Both the position numbers and the translations under genes were made by a program. Below are positions 11,805 to 20,880 of a DNA stretch of 64,000 nt, one piece after another. The notes under the pieces were generated by a model. That model was not told the origin of the DNA. It made no database searches and was given only the letters and a program-made list of their open reading frames with translations. Positions within the stretch are counted from its first letter, which is position 1. Each line of letters begins with the position of its first letter. Source of the stretch: Tetradesmus obliquus (lineage: Eukaryota; Chlorophyta; Chlorophyceae; Sphaeropleales; Scenedesmaceae); contig CP126201.1 of the NCBI GenBank assembly GCA_030272155.1, positions 1,408,501-1,472,500 of the forward strand. The letters run 5' to 3'.

Positions 11805-13191
11805 AACAGCAGCAGACGGTGAGGGATGGCAGGTCATCGTTGTTGCTGAGCACAGCCCAGGCCCTGCCTTCACTCAAGAGGCGCGCAACTGCAATGACCT
11901 GGCATCACCATCAGCAGCAGCAGCAGCAATGGCATCAGCAGCAGCGGTAGGTTAACCTGCCAGCATCAGCAGCAGCAGAAATGGTGTCGGCAGCAGGCAG
12001 TAAAGGATGACAGGGGGCGGCGTGCGGAGGTGCTGGGGTGTCAATTTCGTATGGTGAGTTGCTTTCAGCAAAAGTGTAAGCAGCAGCTAGGTAGTCGGGC
12101 AGCATCAACTGCAGGCGACCTTGTATGTCGGTGTGTGGCTTGCAGGAGGTCAAAGAAACAAAGGCAGCAGAGTACTGCTGATAGTATGGCCCGGCCCCGC
12201 AGCGCTTGCAGGAGGTTCAACGCACAAACACAGCAGAGCAGTATTGCTGGTAGTATGGCAGGGCCCTGCAGCGCTTGCAGGAGGTCAACGAAACAAAGAC
12301 AGCAGAGTACTGCTCATAGTATGGCCCGGCCCCACAGCGCTTGCAGGAGGTCAACACACAAACACAGCAGAGCAGTATTGCTGGTAGTATGGCAGGGTCC
12401 TGCAGCGCTTGCAGGAGGTCAGACAAACAAAGACACTAGAGCACTACTCATAGTACAGCAGAACCACAAAGCGCTTCCAGAAGGCCAAACACATACAGTA
12501 GAGTACTACTACTCATAGTATGGCCATGCCCCACAGTGATTGCAGGAGGTCAAACAAACAAAGATAGTAGAGTACAACTTAAGCAACATTCAGTATGGCA
12601 GGGCCCTGCAGTGCTTGCAGGACCGCAGTGCAGCTGACTGATGCGGCGCTGTCAAGGGCAGTTGTACAAGTGTGCGCACCTCCTGCGAGCGCGGCCCCTT
12701 GTTGCACATGTCTCCCACGAGTATCAGGTTGTCTTTTGCATAGTCAAACTTGACTGCATCCAGCAGCTGGAACAGCTCCACCAGGCAGCCATGCACATCT
12801 CCCACCACAACCAGCCTGCCTGGCCCAAGCTCATGCTGCTGAATGACCCTGTGTATCACAGGGGGCAGAGGGTTTCCTGCAAGGAGTAAAGAGACATGAA
12901 GCCACGTTCAGCAGCGGTTGTGCTGCTGACAGCTGCCAATGCTGCCATCATTGCTGCGAGCAGCTGCTGAAGGGTGCAACAGCTGCTCTGCTGCGGCTGG
13001 TATCATTTCCTGATGTTTGCGAACCGTGCAGACTGCACTGTGCTCATAACAACAACATGGCTGCATTTCAACGGCCATCCCGACGTTGTACCTGCGGGGG
13101 AGAGGTTCGGGCTATGCAGCCTTTGAAGCTGCTGCTGTTGATGTTGATGCCCCTTCCTACAGCCGGCATGGAGCCCGAAGCAGTTCCCCAT
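9402..13191 (-). CDS. ApaH-like calcineurin-type phosphatase (ALPH family)
   Basis: Metallophosphoesterase related to bacterial Ap4A hydrolase ApaH. A kinetoplastid ALPH is an mRNA decapping enzyme, so a pyrophosphatase role on Ap4A or capped RNA is an inference. Minus-strand exons in coding order: 13191-13092, 12876-12680, 11158-10959, 10251-10141, 9925-9867, 9673-9402, giving 312 aa with all phases agreeing. Motifs: GDVHGC (Asp60, His62), GDMCNKGP (88-95), GNND (117-120, where most family members have GNHD), [12 protein letters not shown] (His173), [10 protein letters not shown] (His231), [16 protein letters not shown]. The chosen start gives MGNCFG, a good N-myristoylation/palmitoylation signal, suggesting membrane attachment. 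Exons 3, 4 and 6 have multiple partial copies nearby, and four acceptors are CAG/CTG-rich. Confidence 0.85.
10255..10480 (-). repeat. Echo of ALPH exon 4 start
   Basis: About 130 bp upstream on the coding strand of the true exon 4 (10251) the acceptor and first codons ([16 protein letters not shown]) recur near 10385-10330, again preceded by TGCCTGCAG. The intervening TGTATGACCC sequence differs. Confidence 0.8.
10620..10870 (-). repeat. Two echoes of ALPH exon 3 tail
   Basis: The end of exon 3 ([12 protein letters not shown] followed by GTGAG, at 10995-10955) is repeated near 10850-10795 and 10690-10640 on the coding strand. Spacing is about 155 bp. Confidence 0.85.
11162..11955 (-). repeat. 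Five echoes of ALPH exon 3 start with CTG-run acceptors
   Basis: Roughly 150-185-bp units carry LLSEGxAWAVxxNNDDLA, the segment holding the GNND motif. Each is separated by a CTG run on the coding strand (CAG on the + strand). In some copies RGNND has become LRNND, so they are not equivalent to the used exon at 11158. Confidence 0.85.
12120..12570. repeat. About 60-bp minisatellite in an ALPH intron, about seven copies
   Basis: Units share GCGCTTGCAGGAGGTCAA and AGAGTACTGCTCATAGTATG. Read on the coding strand each contains TGACCTCCTGCAAG, which looks like an acceptor, but no frame links usefully to the flanking exons. Confidence 0.8.
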
Positions 13192-13790
13192 GCTTTGCGA
13201 CGATAAGTTGACCGCTTGATTACAGATCAAAAGAACGGAGATCGCCCCTCAAGGCCGTGAGACGGGTCAAGTCAAGTCAAGCGCACGTGACGGAACGAGA
13301 CTTGATGGCAGCAGGACGCATACCGCACTTTTAGCAGCCGTCAATCTGATTGCGAGCCCCGATTGCAGCCAATGGTCACCAACTCACGGACCGTAATCAC
13401 AGCCAATGGTCACCATGGTGTTGTAGCAAAGACGTAACTGCTGAGTCATCCTGATGATGAGCGGGAGTTTATGCCGCAGGTGGGGGTGTGCACAGCAGTT
13501 GCTCTTGAACAGATTGCTCAATTCGCCAAGCTGACTTTGAAGCATGCCACTAGTCAGCGCGCTTTGCCTGTAGCGCTAGCAGCCAGCTGCATCACTAGTG
13601 CGCTGCTGCTGCGGCCGCGGCGGCGGCGGCGGCGGCGGCAATCGAAGTTGCTGTATAAAGAATTGCACCTGCTCAAGCCATCCAAAAGCATCAGGCCATG
13701 CACGTCCTCACACTCAACACGCGTAGCCAGGTGTTTGAATCCCTGATTTACCATACCACTCTGCAAGGCAGCACAAAAGGTGCAGAACAG
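13192..13790. other. Region upstream of ALPH and downstream of WDR12
   Basis: This 600-bp spacer should hold the ALPH promoter. It contains the direct repeat ACAGCCAATGGTCACCA-like (13370-13385 and 13400-13416) and a GCAGCC/GCGGCGG block at 13605-13640. No TATA element can be assigned with confidence. Confidence 0.5.
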
Positions 13791-13799
13791 AACCACCAG

Positions 13800-14068
13800 T
13801 ACAGGCAGCCCTGCTGCCGCCTGCAAAGTGTGCTGCACACTTCCGATATTTGCAACATCTGCACACCTTACGCCATGGCACACAGCATGGCCTGCTTGGA
13901 CCCTGCTGCCGCCTGCAAAGTGTGCTGCACACTTCCACCAACACCGCTGCTTCCACGCCTCACGGCATATCATACAGCTGCACCTTGCATCCTGTAGGGG
14001 CCCTCCTGTCACGTGCAACAGGTGCTGCACACTCTTATCATCACCGCTGCCATGCCCAACGGCACGCC
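13800..14068 (-). repeat. Echoes of the WDR12 coding end in its 3' flank
   Basis: Three roughly 80-110-bp units carry TGCTGCACACTT and the CATACAGCTGCA motif found at the end of the WDR12 coding region. They extend past the stop at 14069, so the gene's tail has been repeated downstream on the coding strand. Confidence 0.75.
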
Positions 14069-14384
14069 TCATGGCATGTCATACAGCTGCAGCTTGCAGT
14101 CAGCGCCGCCACTCACCAGCTGCTGCGCCCCCCACCACCCCACACACAGCACCTTCTGCTCATGCTGCGCCAAACTGCCCAGGGGAACCCCACTCCTCAC
14201 ATCCCACACCTTCACTGCGCCATCATGCCCCGCTGTTGCAAGCTGGTATGCATTGCCAGGCCTCCATGCAATAGAACTGATCCAGCCCTCATGCGCGTTA
14301 TAAGCCTTCACTGCTAAACCCTCCCCCTTGACGCTCCTCGTATCCCAGATCCGCAGCACGCGATCCGCACCGCCAAACGCCACA

Positions 14385-14416
<32 letters not shown>

Positions 14417-14757
14417 GTCTGCAGCCGCCGGCGCCGCCACGGCATAGATCGCCTTGCTGCCGTTGTACGTGTCCGTATTTGTACGGCTCTCCACATCGTA
14501 CCGCCTCACTGAGTGATCCCAGCCGCCGCTGTAAATCGTACCGCCTTCCGTCCAGCTCAGCGCTGACACACAATGCACGTGACCTGGCAGCGCCGCAACA
14601 GCCTCCAGCTGCACTGGCGCTGCTGCTGCTGTGCCGTTTGCTGCTGCTGCTGCTGCTGCCACCTTGCGCTTCTTACGCGTGCCTGCTGCTGCTGCTGCGT
14701 CCTCTGCGTCGTCGGGGGTGCTGCCGTTGGCGGCCTCGTCGAGCACGTGCTGGCCTG

Positions 14758-14812
<55 letters not shown>

Positions 14813-15378
14813 GGCAGCAGGAACTGCGTCAGGAAGGTCAGGTGAAGTGTTGGTGGCACGTCGCCAAGCCACCGCACCAGTGTGCACACCGACTGCAGCT
14901 GTTTCAAAGTTTTAGTCAGTCTTGTCCCCTGCTCATCGTCTGCACACGCCTGTTAGGTACATTGCATCACACCCACAACCACCAATGCAATGAGCAATCA
15001 ATGCATGCGTGCTTCAGAAACAGCAGATAAAAGAAGTTGATTTGTCTATTAATCACCAGGGCGTTGCTGGCCTGCCGCAGCTCACCTATGCGCCACAGCA
15101 GCAGCTGCCCATCCCAGCCGCCACGACAACCACAACTACAACCACCAGTGCAATGAGCAACCACTGCATGCTTGCTGCATGTAAAAGCAATGCATTCACA
15201 TGACTCAACATTATTGATAATAGAAACAGAGCAGCTCGCCCAGCGGCTTACCTGTGCGCCACAGCAGCAGCTGCCCATCCCAGCCTCCGCTGCAGCACAT
15301 GTCAGCAGCAGGGCTCACCACCACTGCCTGTACAGCCTCCTTGTGACCCTTATACACCACTGCACAGTGCGCATGCGA

Positions 15379-15434
<56 letters not shown>

Positions 15435-15637
15435 CCTTGCCGGCATGCTGCTGCTGCTGCATGCTGCTGCCAGCTGACACCTGCCACAGGCGCACGGCGT
15501 GGTCCTTGCCTGCCGACAGCAGCAGCGACGGCTGCTGCTGCTGCTGCTGCTGCTGGCCTGCAGCAGCTGCTACGCTGGCGAGTGCATTGACGCCTAGCTT
15601 GTGGGCAGTGAACTCAAGCACGCAGACGCCTAGGCCT

Positions 15638-15672
<35 letters not shown>

Positions 15673-16330
15673 TGCAGCAGGTGCAGCTGTTACTCATGTG
15701 ATCACGCATCAGAATCGTCAGGACACCAGCACGACAAAGTCAATCCTGCTGCTGTGGCTACCAACTGCTGCAGTCAAACTTTTGCGTCTGCATGCTTTGA
15801 CAGACCGAGCAACTCAAGCACGTCCTGAAGCGCAGCTGAGGTGTCGCCAGCAGCAGCAGGCAGCGCAAGCTGTCTGCAGTTCTCTTCGCACGTGCACTGC
15901 ATGTTTTCCTTTCAGCAGCAGCAGCAACAGCAGCAGCAGAAGCAACAAGGCAGGCGCCACACTCACTGCTCCACAGCCGCACCACTCCATCTGCTGCTCC
16001 ACTCGCAAGGCTGTTGCCTGACGCAACAGCAGCGACAGCAGTGACCCTGCAGGCACACAGCAGACACACAGCAACACTCAGCCCTTGCTATTCTGACACC
16101 CAACAGAGACATGCTTCACTGCTGTTGTCTTGCAGAACTCCATACACTCCTAGTGGTGGTGGGGGTTGGGGTGATGCTGCTGCTGCTGCTGCTGCTGCTG
16201 CTCACAGCAGATGCTGCTGCAGTGTTGCCGCAGCCACAACTGGCAACAGCTTGGTGGCAAGCGCCAGTGATGCCCTTCGCACTGCTGCTGTTGCAGCCAC
16301 CGCTGCCACCGCTGCTGCTGCTGCTGCTGC

Positions 16331-16362
<32 letters not shown>

Positions 16363-16408
16363 ACCAATCATCCTGTGGCAGCGCAGACCTGGGCTCTGGC
16401 GGCACCAC

Positions 16409-16464
<56 letters not shown>

Positions 16465-16696
16465 ACCAGTCATCCTGTGGCAGTGCCGGCTTGGGCTCTG
16501 GCGGCACCACTGCTGCTGCTGCTGCTGCTGCATACTAAAGTGCTGCTGCTTACCAAAGTGCCGCTACTGTCGCTGACGCTGCTGCTGCTGCTGCTGCTCA
16601 CCAATCGTCCTGTGGCAGCGCAATACTTGGGCTCTGGCGGCACCACTGTTGCTGCTGCTGCTTCTGCTTCTGCTGCTGCTCCTGCTTCTGCTGCTG

Positions 16697-16728
<32 letters not shown>

Positions 16729-17923
16729 CACCAATCGTCCTGTGGCAGTGCCGACTTGGGCTCTGGTGGCATCACTGCAGGCACATACTCCACCTCCACT
16801 ACCAGCTCCTGCAGTGCATCAGATACAGGATTCAAAGCATAACGTTAGATTGACAGCTTGAGGTTGATCAGCACGGGGCATTGACAAGTTTGAGCTGTTG
16901 TGCCAAACAAAAGCAGAACTAGCCGGAACGGCCAGCAGATATCTGCGGCATGCCACAGCCGATACAGCAGGCTAGGTGCGTCCCACAGACAGCTGGGCGC
17001 AGTGGTTGTGTTGCACACCTACACCGAATGCTCATGTATGTTTAACAGCAGTGGAAATGGTACGTCGCAAATAAGTGCAAATGCTCACGGGGGAGACGTC
17101 ATGGGCCAGCAGGTGTGCTGTGCCTGTTTTTTTCCTTTGTTCCACTGCTCTACCTCTTACTCTGTGTGTGATGCGTGCTGCTGTAGTAACATGTACGCCA
17201 TCATCAGCAAATGAAAATGTGCAAAATTCAAATTCAAAAATGCTTAAATAGTGCTTAGATAGTGCGCAGCTCACCGGGGAGATGTCGTGGGCCAGCAGGT
17301 GTGCCTGCAGGCTCTTACGCAGCAGCTCGCCATCAATGATGAAGTCAAATGGCCGCGCGGGATCTGTCACACAACAAATAACATGTGTAGCAGGCAGTCA
17401 TAACATCAGTAAAACAAGCAAGCAGCAGGAGACATATTCAGTGCTGCTGGTGGAGCTCACATGCCCCTGGTGGCACAGTCATTGCACTTAGTGACGCTGC
17501 TAGCAGTGCTGCTTTGGAGCAAGCGGCAGGCTATGTAATGGAGAAAGTAATGTTATCATGTGCCAGAATTTGCATATGTAACAGCATATATGTGTGCAAC
17601 AGGGCCCTGAGCTTGTGCAAACATGGCTGGTGACAAGCTGCTTGCAGCTCAGCGCAGCTTGCAGGAAAGACAGTTTTGCAAAGCCAACTGCTGCTCACCA
17701 AGCGCCAGCAGGTGGTTGATGATCTGAGAAAGTCCATAGCGCTTGAGTGATGCTGGCACCGCCTGCAGGAAAGCAGATTGTTATGCAGCAGCCGCTACCA
17801 GGGCTGCTCAGTCAGCAGCACGCAGCAGCAGTCAACAGCACCCACCACTTCAGTGGCTGGCACTTGCAGCTCCGGCGGCAGGCGCGTTGTGAATCGAACT
17901 AGAACTTGCGTTTCTTCCGCCAT
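14069..17923 (-). CDS. WDR12: WDR12/YTM1 ribosome biogenesis WD40 protein
   Basis: Nucleolar subunit of the PeBoW (Pes1-Bop1-WDR12) complex needed for 27S/32S pre-rRNA processing and 60S assembly. Minus-strand exons in coding order: 17923-17846, 17762-17699, 17363-17275, 16808-16732, 16046-15967, 15635-15252, 14892-14069, giving 531 aa with all phases agreeing. The N-terminal NLE domain (about residues 6-80: VRFTTRLPPELQVPA, AVPASLKRYGLSQIINHLL, PFDFIIDGELLRKSLQAHL) is followed by VEYVPAVMPPEP and DDWVTAVAAVASGNSLASG, then WD40 repeats (KDHAVRLW, GGWDGQLLLW, GGWDHSVRRYDVES, GGADRVLRIWDTRS, AGHDGAVKVWDVRS, SGGADCKLQLYD). A basic Ala-rich linker with GTRKKRKV sits between repeats, as in the human protein. 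The start is the MAEETQ codon; the neighbouring divergent gene starts 385 bp away. Confidence 0.93.
15060..15120 (-). repeat. Echo of WDR12 exon 6 tail
   Basis: The exon 6 end (GGWDGQLLLWRTG followed by GTAAGC at 15252) recurs about 160 bp downstream on the coding strand as GGWDGQLLLWRIG followed by GTGAGC. Confidence 0.85.
16361..16650 (-). repeat. Three echoes of WDR12 exon 4 tail separated by CTG/CAG runs
   Basis: The exon 4 end (about PPEPKSALPQDDW followed by GTGAGC, at 16775-16727) is repeated at about 16647-16598, 16510-16462 and 16409-16361. Each copy is flanked by a trinucleotide run, and each keeps the GATTG|GTGAG or GACTG|GTGAG donor. Confidence 0.85.
17075..17135 (-). repeat. Echo of WDR12 exon 3 tail
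   Basis: The segment AHLLAHDVSP followed by GTGAGC repeats the exon 3 end (AHLLAHDISP followed by GTGAGC at 17275) about 190 bp downstream on the coding strand. Confidence 0.85.
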
Positions 17924-18308
17924 GGTTTCGTGGCAGCGGATAACGCGGGATGCAGTAACAATCAAGTGCTGCTGCTGCTGCTGCTGCCGGGGCGAAAGGA
18001 TGCAATACAACGAATATGAAGTCACGCGCACGTAACAATGCAATGTTTACCATTACTTGAACCAGATGACATTAGACACAGGTAGAAAAGGGGGCCCCAT
18101 GTAGCTCGTATCATAACACATCTGACACACGCTTACACCCTCCTGACACTTCACTGTCGGAGCGCCGTTGGGCAGCACTCAAAGACGCGCTTGTGCTGCA
18201 TTCATAGTAATGTGATTGCATCAACGTACTAGCCAAAGCTACAGCATCGATGACGTGCCAATGTCCATCATGACGAAACGTGTTGCTGCTGCTGCTCAAG
18301 GCCCCAGT
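17924..18308. promoter_or_regulatory. Divergent promoter region between WDR12 and the membrane-protein gene
   Basis: Only 385 bp separate the two start codons, which point away from each other, so both promoters must lie here or overlap the 5' ends. A CTG run sits at 17970-17987. I see no convincing TATA element. Confidence 0.6.
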
Positions 18309-19367
18309 ATGCAGAGAGAGGCGAAGATAAGTTGGGGGCTCCGTGTTTCACCTGTGGAGCTAGAGAGGTAGTATCTGCAGAACGACCTCAGGTGGGAGCA
18401 TTGTCAGGCTGCCCTGCCTGCTGCTATTGCTGATGCATGTTTACTTACCACTTGCAGGATTCATCAGTAGCTGCCGACAGTTGGTTCAGCTCAACTCCCT
18501 GGCAGATGTAGTTTACATAATGTAACCCTGTTATTCATCTGAGCAGCTCAAAGCTGTGTGGCACAGGTTCATATACAGCGAACCCATGCCACTGTGCCAA
18601 AACAACTGCTGCTGCCACTGTATGCCTGCACGCCTTGGTGCCTGCAGGTTCTGGCAAGGAGCTGACACAGTAGGGCTATGCTTCTGGATCATTTGCAATG
18701 CTGTGCAGTTCAGGGCGTTCAACAAAGTCGAGCTCAGCAGCTGCAACTGGCTCTTTCATTGGCACACGCTGCCACTGATGTTGCTGGCGGCACTGGAGCT
18801 GGTGGCCCTGGTAAGCCTGGTAAAACATGGTAAAACATGGTCAAACGTAGTCAACCATGGTCCACCATGCCCAATGTGTTCCCATGAACATTGGTCAACA
18901 TTCTCAGCAGCACTTGATATGCCTATTTCCTTCTCAAGCATAGTCAAACTAACCAACGAAACCATCCTCAATCCCTGCATACCTGCAACCACTACCAACT
19001 GCCTCGTGTACGCAGGCACGCGCGCAGCAGTGGTACCGGCGCAGCAGTGGTACCGGCGCAGCAGTGGTACCGGCGCAGCAGTGGTACCGGCGCAGCAGTG
19101 GTACCGGCGCAGCAGTGGTACCGGCGCAGCAGTGGTACCGGCGCCATCGCCTAAGCGTGATGATAGCCCTGCGGCTGTCCCGCACAGCCTCGCAGCTCCT
19201 GGCGTACTGGATCCTGCAACCCAGTGACCTTTTCAAGCTTTCAGGTGGCAAGGAAACAGCTGGGGTGACAGGCTTTGCAGCGGCACTGTTGGTGCTGACG
19301 CCGCTCACTCAGATGCAGCAGGCGCTGTCCTGCCTGCTGCCGTTCCGGGTGATGCTGCCGGTGAGTT

Positions 19368-19405
<38 letters not shown>

Positions 19406-19665
19406 GCTTGTCGTGCTTGCTGCTGTCCGGCCTGCTGCCGTTCCTTGCGATGCTGCCGGTGAGTTGCAGGAGTAGCAGCAGCAGCAGCAGCGGCAGCAGC
19501 AGCAGCAGCAGCAGGGCTTGCTGTGCTTGCTGCTGGCCTGCCTGCTGCAGTTCTGTGTGATGCTGCCAGTGAGTTTCCAGCAGCAGCAGCAGTAGCAGCA
19601 GGGCTTGTCGTGCTTGCTGCTGTCCTGCCTGCTGCCGTTCCGGGTGTTGCTGCCGGTGCGTTGTT

Positions 19666-19713
<48 letters not shown>

Positions 19714-19820
19714 TGTGTTGTGAATGCGAGATTGCATATGGCATGTTGTGCACTGTGGATGAGACCACACAGTGGCAGCAACTGCAGCAGCAGCAGGCTT
19801 GGTCCAATGATGCTGCACGC

Positions 19821-19852
<32 letters not shown>

Positions 19853-20431
19853 CAAGCGCTGGTTCTGCCAACACATCGTCTGCTTCAAAATTCAACCTCT
19901 CTGCTGCTGCTGCTGCTGTTTCTGCTGTTTCTGCTGTTCCTGCTGCTGCCGCAGGTGCAGCTGGCGGCAGCAGCACTCTACTTCACGATATACCTGCCGA
20001 AGCAGCTCTGCACCCTGCAGCTTATCCCAGCACTACCTGAGCTTGCACACTCTTGGTGTGATGCCTTGGCAGCAGCAATGGACCAATGTATGTTGCTGCT
20101 GGCAATGCTGCCAGGTGCCTCTGGCATGGCTAGTGGCTGCGGCAGCAGCAGGGTTGAGGCCCTGCTGCTGATCCTGCTGTTGTTTGTGCTGCTGCTGGTG
20201 CTGTTCATCCCGGTTGCGTTTGCCTTTATGCGGGAGCTGCATCACAAGCTGCAGTACCTGCGGGAGCAGCAGCAATGTAAGGTGGTGTGTGCGTGGGACG
20301 CGTGGGGGTTGATTGAAGGCGCGCCTCCAAGGTTGTTTGTGGCAGCAGTGGTGCTACTTGTGCCGTGGCAGTTGGCGCTGGCGGGTGCAGCACTTGCAAT
20401 GCGAGTGCTGCCTTTGGGTGACTGCGCGTGA
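18309..20431 (+). CDS. Predicted multi-pass membrane protein of unknown family
   Basis: I do not recognise the family. Exons 18309-18367, 18648-18810, 19196-19360 and 19955-20431 join with agreeing phases into 287 aa. Hydrophobic segments: about residues 61-84 (LMLLAALELVALLLAYW), 94-113 (GVTGFAAALLVL), 124-143, 200-222 (LLLILLLFVLLLVLFIPVAF), and 250-275 (LFVAAVVLLVPWQLALAG). This suggests four to six membrane spans with a charged loop between the last two (MRELHHKLQYLREQQQ). The start is the first ATG whose exon joins in phase; the short first exon is the least certain part. The third exon's end is copied three times downstream and the gene end is copied after the stop. The intron after exon 2 carries GGTCAAAC-type repeats. 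Confidence 0.65.
18450..18500 (+). repeat. Diverged echo of exon 2 start of the membrane-protein gene
   Basis: CTTGCAGGATTCATCAGTAG.. resembles the true exon 2 start (CCTGCAGGTTCTGGCAAGG.. at 18648) in order and spacing. In the required phase it runs into a stop, so it is probably a decaying copy of the acceptor. Confidence 0.45.
19022..19142 (+). repeat. 17-bp minisatellite, seven copies
   Basis: Seven perfect tandem copies of GCGCAGCAGTGGTACCG lie in an intron of the membrane-protein gene. As 17 is not a multiple of three, all forward frames stay open, which explains the overlapping open frames here. Confidence 0.95.
19361..19700 (+). repeat. Three echoes of exon 3 end of the membrane-protein gene
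   Basis: Copies of LSCLLPFRVMLP followed by GTGAGT end at about 19458, 19568 and 19655, against the true exon end at 19360. Each is preceded by a CAG run. Spacings are about 98, 110 and 87 bp. The third has a weakened GTGCGT donor. Confidence 0.9.
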
Positions 20432-20454
20432 AAGTTTCCGGCGTCCACTCCCCC

Positions 20455-20880
20455 TTGCAGCTGGATCACTTGATGCCTAGATGCAGAGCAGATGCATGAC
20501 TGCGGCAAATTGTAGCAGCATCGATGCTTTGCCAGCAGAACGCGAGAGACCGTTGTTCACCTGGACGGCTTCCGGCGTGTGTTAGGCGGCGCTGCAGCTG
20601 CTGGTGCCGTGGCGGTTGGCGCTGGCTGGTGCCGCACTTGCAATGCGAGTGCTGCCGTTGGGGGACTGCACGTGAACAAGTGTTGAGTGTTTGTTGATTC
20701 TGGTGTGCAGCTGGGACACTCGTGTGATGCACAACAAACATGGAAACATATGCATGGCTGCAGCAAGTTGCTGCGACACGGATGCATTACCAGCGGCATG
20801 CAAGAGACCGTTGTTTGTTTGGAAGGCTTGTGGTGTGTTTTGGCGGCGCTACAGCTGCGCAGAGCTGCAAGTAGCGCATA
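20455..20880 (+). repeat. Echo of the membrane-protein gene end and a roughly 200-bp flanking duplication
   Basis: The segment at 20588-20672 repeats the last coding segment (LVPWxLALAGAALAMRVLPLGDC and a stop). The surrounding blocks 20457-20600 and 20700-20880 are also copies of each other, sharing GAGACCGTTGTT and GTGTGTTxxGGCGGCGCT. The repeated unit therefore spans the coding end and its 3' flank. Confidence 0.85.

Noticed and set aside
16205-16255. Plus-strand stretch reading TTGNSLVASASD, similar to the WD40 exon on the other strand
   Set aside because: The similarity to the WDR12 exon 5 sequence is short and in the opposite orientation; it may be coincidence in repeat-rich DNA.
19022-19142. 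17-bp repeat as a coding repeat (AAVVPAQQWYRRSSGTG)
   Set aside because: Open in every forward frame by arithmetic; it lies within an intron of a gene model whose flanking exons join in phase.
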